Assembly (NCBI RefSeq): GCF_021173675.1
Contig: NZ_JAIHON010000003.1
Coordinates: 620,001-684,000 of the forward strand
DNA length: 64,000 bases
From: Streptomyces lincolnensis
GTDB lineage: Bacteria > Actinomycetota > Actinomycetes > Streptomycetales > Streptomycetaceae
Reading direction: 5' to 3'
Made by a program: the position numbers and the translations under genes. Positions 57,805 to 64,000 of the stretch are shown here, in pieces. Every line of letters starts with the position of its first letter. Within the stretch, counting starts at the first letter, position 1. Under the pieces are notes generated by a model. It was not told where the DNA came from, ran no database searches, and saw only the letters and a program-made list of their open reading frames with translations.

Positions 57805-58785
57805 ATGCTGGTTCTGGACACGGAGGACCTACCTGCCGCCGACCGGATCGAGGCGTTTCACGCCGTGGCTGTCGGGGAGAGCGGCAGTTGCTCGGTCGAG
57901 CAGGAACATCCCGAAGCAGGCGTGCGGAAGAAACTGGAGGTCTGGAACTTCGGCGCGCTGACCCTGTTCGCCACGCGCGGTACCGGCATGCGCATCTGGC
58001 GCACCCCACGGCACGCGCGGTTCGACTCGATGAACACCGTCTCGATCATCACGCAGAGCGAGGGGAAGGGCGCATTCACCTGGAACGGCCATCAGCAGCA
58101 CGTGGGCACCGACGCCCTGGCCCTGGCGCACAAGACCGCCGGTTACGAGTACGCATGGTCCGGGACCGGACTGTCCGTCGCGTTCATGGTCGACACCGAC
58201 CGTCTCGGCCTGCCGGAACACCTGGTCCGGACCGCGATACCGCTCCTGGAGCGCAGCAATGTCGCACCCTTGCTGCTGCATCACATACGGCGCCTGCACC
58301 ACCGCGCCGACCAACTCAGCGCCGACCCCGGCGCCGAGGCGCTCGGCTCCGCCACCCTGGAACTCACCCGCGCCCTCATCACCTCGGTGGCCGCCGACGA
58401 ACCCACCCGGCGGGCGGTCGCGCAGGACACGCTCCTGATCCGCGTCCTCGCCTACATCCGCGCGCATCTGACCGACCCCGGGCTCACCCCCCACAGCATC
58501 GCCGCGGCCCACAACATCTCCGTACGAACCCTCTACCGGCTGTGCGAGGAAGGGGGCCTCAGCCTCGAGAAATGGATCATTCGCCGACGCCTGGAAGGCA
58601 CCCGCCGCGACTTGACCACACCCGAGCACGCCCACCGCACCATCGAGGCCATCGCCCGCTCCTGGGGCTTCACCAACCCCGCCCACTTCTCCCGCCGCTT
58701 CCATCAGACCTACGGCGCCACACCCCGCCAGTGGCGCCGCCTTCACCACGACGCGACAGCCTTCTCGCCTCCGGACGAGCACTAA
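57805..58785 (+). CDS. AraC-family transcriptional regulator
   Basis: A 326-residue regulator. The N-terminal AraC-binding-like domain is at about 20-200. Two C-terminal helix-turn-helices are at about 220-315, with LTPHSIAAAHNISVRTLYRL and HRTIEAIARSWGFTNPAHFS then RRFHQTYGATPRQWR. GGGGGGA precedes ATG 57805. It is transcribed away from the hydrolase run, the standard layout for a local activator. Confidence 0.92.
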   Translation: MLVLDTEDLPAADRIEAFHAVAVGESGSCSVEQEHPEAGVRKKLEVWNFGALTLFATRGTGMRIWRTPRHARFDSMNTVSIITQSEGKGAFTWNGHQQHVGTDALALAHKTAGYEYAWSGTGLSVAFMVDTDRLGLPEHLVRTAIPLLERSNVAPLLLHHIRRLHHRADQLSADPGAEALGSATLELTRALITSVAADEPTRRAVAQDTLLIRVLAYIRAHLTDPGLTPHSIAAAHNISVRTLYRLCEEGGLSLEKWIIRRRLEGTRRDLTTPEHAHRTIEAIARSWGFTNPAHFSRRFHQTYGATPRQWRRLHHDATAFSPPDEH

Positions 58786-59079
58786 ACGATCAGGGCGAAG
58801 CGCTGTTGAGCCGCCTGCGAGGTCAGGGGATCCGCAATGCTCCATTGGCCGACCAAGAATCTGCGGGCGGTGTCCTGCCTGACGGCCGACTGAAGTCCAC
58901 ATACGCGTGCATGTGGCTTGAGAGCCGCCCGGGTTGATGTCCTGGCCACTAACGGAGCACCGGGGAGACGATGGGGAACCGGTACGCGCGTACGGCGATG
59001 GCGTTCGACTCAGCCCTCCCCGGTGGTGCTCGACCCACTGCCGTCAAGCCGCCCATGAAGACCGCCACCACACTGCGAG

Positions 59080-59439
59080 ATGCCGTATCACGACGCGCTC
59101 GCCGCCGGGATCCCGGTCACCAGTGGCTCCGACGCACCCGTGACGGCGCCGGACTGGCTCCAGGGGATCTCGACGATGATCCTGCGCGAAGGGCGGGGGA
59201 GTGGCAGGGTTTCTGGACCGGACCAGCGGATCGGCCTCGAGGCGGCACTCCGCACGTACACCACCAACGCGGCATGGCAGGACTCCGCCGAGGGCTGGAA
59301 GGGCACGGTCGAACCGGGAAAGGTGGCCGACCTGTGTGTCCTGGACGGTGACCTTCTGACACTCGACCCGCACGACATCCCTCAACTCGCCGTGCGCCAC
59401 ACCATTCTCGACGGAGAGATCGTCCATGCCGACCACTGA
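59080..59439 (+). pseudogene. C-terminal remnant of an amidohydrolase
   Basis: About 119 residues match only the last fifth of a YtcJ-type amidohydrolase: GIPVTSGSDAPVTAPDWLQG, RIGLEAALRTYTTNAAWQDS and GKVADLCVLDGDLLTLDPHD. Complete members exceed 500 residues and carry their metal-binding HxH at the N-terminus, which is absent. It directly abuts a truncated peptidase start (14-base overlap), so the two were once an operon. Upstream 58786-59079 contains no further matching sequence. Confidence 0.75.
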
Positions 59440-59545
59440 CCCCCGACGCCTGGCAGCTCAGACCCCGCCCGCCATCGAGGACACCGCGAACCAGGCCGTC
59501 GACCTCACCAGCGCGCTCATCCGGATCGACGCTGCTTCCCTGATG
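59426..59545 (+). pseudogene. Truncated start of an M20-type peptidase
   Basis: The first 40 residues (QAVDLTSALIRIDAAS) look like the N-terminus of M20/ArgE-type metallopeptidases, which continue with a Gly-rich metal site. Here the family match ends abruptly at about 59545, where the recombinase module begins. The ATG overlaps the amidohydrolase stop. Short, so the assignment is moderate. Confidence 0.45.
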
Positions 59546-59579
59546 ATTAAGCGAGTTCAAGCGTCAGGGGAGGCGTTGG

Positions 59580-61113
59580 TTGAACGAGTGGCATGTGGTG
59601 TGTGTACCGGATCCCGGACGCTGGGGGACGCTGCCGCCTGAGGGGGTTCTGGGGGTACAGGACTTGCCGGCGGCGGTCGCCCGGATCGGTCTGCGGCCGG
59701 GTGATCCGGTGTTTGTGGCGCCGGACGGCACGGTCGACCGGGATCTGCTGGACTTCGTCCGCTCTCATGAGTTTCGGAACCTGGAGCGGGAGACGAAGCG
59801 GAACTACGCGACGGATATCCGCCCGCTGCTGACCTTTCTGTCTTCGCGGGGAGTGCCGTGGCGGAGGGCGACGCGGCAGGACCTGGCGGATTACCGGCAC
59901 TGGAGGTGCCGGGCGGCGGAGAATCCGGGCCGGATCGGCGGGACGAAGTGGGACCGGGAGGCGTCCGCGTTCACCAAGCTGTTCCGGTGGGCGAAGGTCT
60001 ACCCGCTGCCGGTGGACGTTTCGCGGCGCGAGGACCGGGCTGCGGACTCGGTGAGCTCGCGGGTGCTGTGGCTGACGTTGCGGGCCTGGGGGCTTGTGGT
60101 CGGACATCGGGCTGCGCGGCCACACCCGCGCCGGGTTTCCGGCACCGGGGTGGGAGGCGCGGACGGAGCTGCGCAACACCAGCTTCGTGCAGCTGCTGCT
60201 CAGCTCCGGTCTGCGGCGGCAGGAGGGCGGCGCGCTGCTCACCTTCGAGTTGCCCAGCCGACGCCTGCGGTTTGGCCGCTACTGCCACGGGCACGTCGCC
60301 GCGTCGCTCACCCGGGCGAAACAGGGCCGGGTCTTCTACGCGTCCATCGACGCGGTCGGCCAGGTCGAGGCTTACGTGGAGTCGGAGCGGGCCTGGGCGG
60401 TGCAGCGCGCCCAGGCGGCGGGCCGCTACGAGAAGCTGCCCACGATGCGGCTGGTCACGAAGGTGACCCGCGGGCTGAAGCCGCGGATCGAGTGGGTCGA
60501 CGCCGACGGTGTCGTCGGCGGTCAGGAACTTGGCCGCCTGGACTGGCGCGAGCGGCAGTGGCTGTTCCTCGAGGGGCCCGACGGGCCGGAGCCTGCATGG
60601 TTGTGGCTGACCGAGCAGGGGCTGCCCATGGTCCCGGACCGGTGGAACGGCGTGTTCAGGGCCGCGAACCAGCGCTGCGAGGAGGTCCTGGTCACCGAGG
60701 AAGAGCGGCAGATCAGCCGGGATTTCCGGCTGGCGGAGGTCCGCGGGAAGAGCCCGTACGCCACCCCGCACGCCGCGCGGCACTCGTACGCCCTGTACAT
60801 GTTGGTGGTGCTGAACCAGCTGATGGAGTCCCGCTACGGGCTCACCGCCGCGGACCGGCGGGACTTCGCCCTGCTGTTCGGTGACCCCTGGTGGCTGGTG
60901 AAGATGCTCCTCGGGCACGCAGACGTGGAGATCACGAAACGGCACTACCTCGCGCGGGTCGCGCACCTGCAGCTGGAGTCGATCCTCGCGGCCGCAGCCA
61001 CCGGCGACGACCAGGAGCAACAAGTCGAGGACCTGGAGGGCGTGTTCGCACGGCTGGCCCGGGAGTCGCAGGGCATCCAGGACATCGAGATGCTGCTGGA
61101 GGCGGGCTCGTGA
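59580..61113 (+). pseudogene. Tyrosine recombinase, TnpA-like, frameshifted
   Basis: The SAM-like core-binding part is in the first frame (59580 to about 60085: FRNLERETKRNYATDIRPLL). The catalytic domain is in the +1 frame (about 60092-61113): Arg in LLLSSGLRRQEGGAL, HxxR in TPHAARHSYAL and the His/Tyr block LLGHADVEITKRHYL with nucleophile Tyr. An extra base near 60090 (in the CTTGTGG stretch after GGGGG) breaks the frame; a sequencing error is possible. TTG 59580 follows GGGGAGG at good spacing. The stop overlaps the next gene as GTGA. Confidence 0.8.
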
Positions 61114-62843
61114 CCGGGCGGGGACGGCGGACCGTCCTGCCTCCGGCCGACCACCGCACCGAGCCGCTCCTGGCCCCCGACGGGGTGGTAGTGAGGGTCG
61201 TTAACAACGCGGGATACACGAAGGCGTTCGACTTCGCTGAGCTGCCGGTCGCCGAGCCGATGCAGCGGTCGCTGGCGACGGTGTTCGCCGCCCGGGCGCC
61301 GGGATGGACCAGCCACGCGACCGCCCAGCGCTACTGGGTCGCGCTGAACGCGTTCGCCCGGTTCGTCGCCGAACTGGACCAGCCTCCCAAGGACCTGGGG
61401 GATCTGACCACCGCGCAGCTCAAGCGCTGGCGCGCCCGGCACATCGCCACCAACACCGGCAAGAGCGTGCTGCGGCAGGTCAGGCCGTTGCTGACGGCAG
61501 ATCCGCGGCTGGCCAGCGGGTCGGTCGCGGACGAACTCGCTCGGCGCATCCCCAGCCCGAGGCCGTATGAGAAGTCCTATGACAAGCAGGAGCGGGAGCG
61601 GGTGGTGTTGGCCGCGCAGCGGCAGTTCCGGTCCGCGCTGCTGCGGATCCGGGAGAACACCCGCCTGCTGGAGAGCTGGCGCGCCGGCGAGCTGGCGGAA
61701 GGCAGCCGGGAATGGAAGATCGGCCAGATTCTCGATCACCTCGCGCGCACCGGCGAGGTGCCCACCACGATCACTGCGCGCGGGCATCACTGCGTGAAAA
61801 ACCGCGTGCTGCTGGGAGACAGCGGAGCGGAGGCCACATGGGGACGGCTGTTCTTGTCGCGCTCGGAGCTCACGGCACTGGCGGTGCTGCTGACCGACCG
61901 GTTCGGGTGGAATCTGTCCGTCTACGACTGCCTGCCGGCCCCGACCCGGGCGCCGTCGGTCGGCGAGACAGCCTGGGTGACCTACCAGCTGCAGATCGAA
62001 AAGCGCCGCAAGGGCCGCGGCCACTGGTTCTCCACGGAGAACATCACCGACTGCGGGGCCGACTCCCCGGGGCGGCTGATCACCCAGGCGCTGGAGGCCA
62101 CCGCGCACGGCCGTGCACTGGCCGCCCGCCTCGATCCAGGCATAGGGCTGCTGATGGTCGCGCGGATGCACTACCCCACGCGCCGGCACCAGCACACCGA
62201 GCGGCCCCGGCCGGTGGGCCCTCTGGCCTTCGGTGTCGGCCATGGCGATGCGCAGTGGTGGGCGCAACGGCACGGGCTGGACGGAGCTCCGTTCAGGCGC
62301 ACCCGACGCACGACCGTGACCCGCGAGGGCCGTCCCCTTCAGCACTCCCCGGGCACGCATCAAAGTGTCTACGTGCTCCCCGACGAGCAGGTGCAACGCG
62401 CCTCACAGAGCGTCTTCGAGGCCGGAGCCCGCGAGGCCCTCGACCAGGCCCGGGCCGTAGTGTTCGCCGGCCACGTCGCGGGCGCGCAGGATCCTGCCCA
62501 CCAGCAGACGGTGACCGCGGACTGCGCGGACGAGACGTCCAGCCCCTGGCCCGACCCGGAGGGCGGCTGCGCCGCAGACTTTCTGCTCTGCCTGGCCTGC
62601 CCCAACGCCCGTGTCCACCCGGGGCATCATCCCCGGCTCGCCCACCTGCACCAGGTGCTACAGAGCCTGCGATCCCCTCTGCCCGATGGCACGTGGCAGG
62701 AACGATGGGGCGAGCACGCACTACGGCTCGATGACCTGCGCGACAAGGTCGGGCCGACGGCCTGGACAGCGGCCCTGGCCCGTGTGGACGACGCTGACCG
62801 CACTCTGGTCCACCTCCTGGTGAAAGGAGAACTCACCCCGTGA
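61110..62843 (+). CDS. TnpB-like recombinase partner protein
   Basis: A 577-residue protein, second gene of the Tn554-like module. It begins GTG 61110 within the first gene's stop. An N-terminal core-binding-like helix bundle (WTSHATAQRYWVALNAFARF) is followed by a long catalytic-like region. The expected Arg-His-Tyr signature is not clearly preserved; HSPGTHQSVYVLPD is the nearest. A Cys pair in DFLLCLACPNARVHPGHHP may bind zinc. In Tn554 the homologue is a second tyrosine recombinase needed for transposition. Its frame is intact to TGA 62843, which overlaps a GTG of the third gene. Confidence 0.65.
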   Translation: MTGRGRRTVLPPADHRTEPLLAPDGVVVRVVNNAGYTKAFDFAELPVAEPMQRSLATVFAARAPGWTSHATAQRYWVALNAFARFVAELDQPPKDLGDLTTAQLKRWRARHIATNTGKSVLRQVRPLLTADPRLASGSVADELARRIPSPRPYEKSYDKQERERVVLAAQRQFRSALLRIRENTRLLESWRAGELAEGSREWKIGQILDHLARTGEVPTTITARGHHCVKNRVLLGDSGAEATWGRLFLSRSELTALAVLLTDRFGWNLSVYDCLPAPTRAPSVGETAWVTYQLQIEKRRKGRGHWFSTENITDCGADSPGRLITQALEATAHGRALAARLDPGIGLLMVARMHYPTRRHQHTERPRPVGPLAFGVGHGDAQWWAQRHGLDGAPFRRTRRTTVTREGRPLQHSPGTHQSVYVLPDEQVQRASQSVFEAGAREALDQARAVVFAGHVAGAQDPAHQQTVTADCADETSSPWPDPEGGCAADFLLCLACPNARVHPGHHPRLAHLHQVLQSLRSPLPDGTWQERWGEHALRLDDLRDKVGPTAWTAALARVDDADRTLVHLLVKGELTP

Positions 62844-63215
<372 letters not shown>

Positions 63216-63855
63216 CAGCCGCCGCCGGCGGCTGGCGATGCGCCTCAAAGGAGGCTTCCAGCCGCATCCTCGCGGTCGCTGAACGCTGCTTCGGCCTCCG
63301 CGACGATGTCACAGACCTGCAGGACCTTAATCGGCGCCCGTCATCTCCAGGATCCGCAGCAGCGACTGCGGCACAAACGCCAGCACCGACACGACATCAC
63401 TCAGCGCGGCCCGCCGGGAAGCCCTGGTGCCTCCGGCGAGCACCTCGTCGATCTGCCCCCACAGGCCAGGGCTGATCATGTAGTCCATGTGCCGCTGATC
63501 CTGGTCACCACTCCACGGCCCACATCCCTCGCCTCGACCGAGGGACTAACCTCGACACAGCGTTGCGACACCCGGCGGAGACCGGACTCTCCGTCCGCTA
63601 CCTCCCGAAACTCCTCACAGCCGGACCCCAAAGGAAACGGACGCCAACCCCGCACAATGACCACAGCCACCGCCCGACTAGCCCCCGGACTACTTATGCC
63701 GCTTATGCCGCCAACTCCGACGAGTCGTCGCGGGGCTCCGGGCGGCCAAGCCTTTCCAGCCATCTCATGGCGAACCGCTGACAGTCATACCCAGAGCCCC
63801 CTGAGTTCTGTTGATCTTACGAGTGACCAGTTCGAACCACGATCAAGAAAGTAGG
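63216..63855. other. Gap with no recognised gene
   Basis: 640 bases downstream of the recombinase module. Open frames are short or low-complexity and no family was recognised. Any right terminus of the element should lie here. Confidence 0.4.
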
Positions 63856-63995
63856 GCATACCGTCGATCCGGCTCTCGCCGCGGCCGACGGCGGCGCAAG
63901 CCGGGCAAGCTCCACGCCGACAAGCGATACGACTACGACCACCTGCGGCGATGGTTAGCGCCAGGCACTGAGCCCTCTGGAGGCATGCGACGGGA
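63856..63995 (+). pseudogene. IS5-type transposase fragment
   Basis: The plus strand reads RRRKPGKLHADKRYDYDHLR followed by RWLA, the conserved second-Asp segment of IS5-family (DDE) transposases. The preceding frame has PSIR, matching the residues just upstream in such proteins but one base out of phase. No further domain follows before the stop near the window end. Confidence 0.6.
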
Positions 63996-64000
63996 AGTGA

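Overview
The window is high-GC actinobacterial DNA and almost certainly Streptomyces. Codon third positions are G/C-rich, GTG/TTG starts and ATGA overlaps are common, most genes have paralogue-rich Streptomyces-type products, and a rare TTA codon is visible. No rRNA, tRNA or CRISPR array was recognised. The density of insertion-sequence remnants, single redox genes with private regulators, and broken genes suggests an accessory or arm-like chromosomal region.

The left third (about 3.8-24.6 kb) is the most interesting part. Its core is an eleven-gene minus-strand operon (19.8 to 6.4 kb). It encodes an MFS exporter, a KAS III enzyme, an extra acyl carrier protein, the five-protein isonitrile-lipopeptide set (ScoE-type oxidase, FcoT/ScoD-type thioesterase, ScoC-type acyl-ACP ligase, ScoB-type ACP and a C-A-T-R NRPS), and a complete FecCD-type ABC importer. 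The NRPS pocket residues read by hand look lysine-like and the enzyme ends in a reductase domain. The predicted product is therefore a diacylated, reductively released lysine isonitrile, a metallophore of the copper-binding type. Around it lie copper-handling genes: a Met/His-rich membrane protein upstream of an ECF sigma factor, a small Met/His membrane peptide coupled to a CopA-type P1B ATPase and a PCu(A)C-like protein, and an aspartyl/asparaginyl hydroxylase-family enzyme. Three of these transcription units carry the same bipartite element, AGGGAGTCGG-N16-GTTCCC, at fixed spacing. It looks like a shared promoter, possibly for the local sigma factor. This ties biosynthesis, import, export and regulation into one candidate copper system.

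From 24.7 to 42 kb the genes are unlinked: hydrolases, an APH-type kinase, an intact IS5-family element at 27.79-28.66 kb abutting an S1-domain protein, a MerR/aldo-keto reductase pair, a Baeyer-Villiger monooxygenase and lipoprotein pair with a palindromic operator and a TetR gene, a GNAT, a HAD phosphatase, and a serine hydrolase flanked by two inverted remnants of the same IS5-type transposase.

From 42 to 59 kb come an XRE regulator divergent from an alcohol dehydrogenase/aldehyde dehydrogenase/old-yellow-enzyme series, a TetX-like flavin monooxygenase, a TetR/DUF1772 pair with duplicated operators, a Doc-like toxin-antitoxin pair, a DEAD-box helicase with a strong leader hairpin, an MFS pump, and a minus-strand run of an MBL-fold protein and three alpha/beta hydrolases divergent from an AraC regulator.

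The right end (59.1-64 kb) holds a truncated amidohydrolase and a truncated M20 peptidase start, cut by a Tn554-like three-gene tyrosine-recombinase module that is itself frameshifted. It finishes with another IS5-type transposase fragment.
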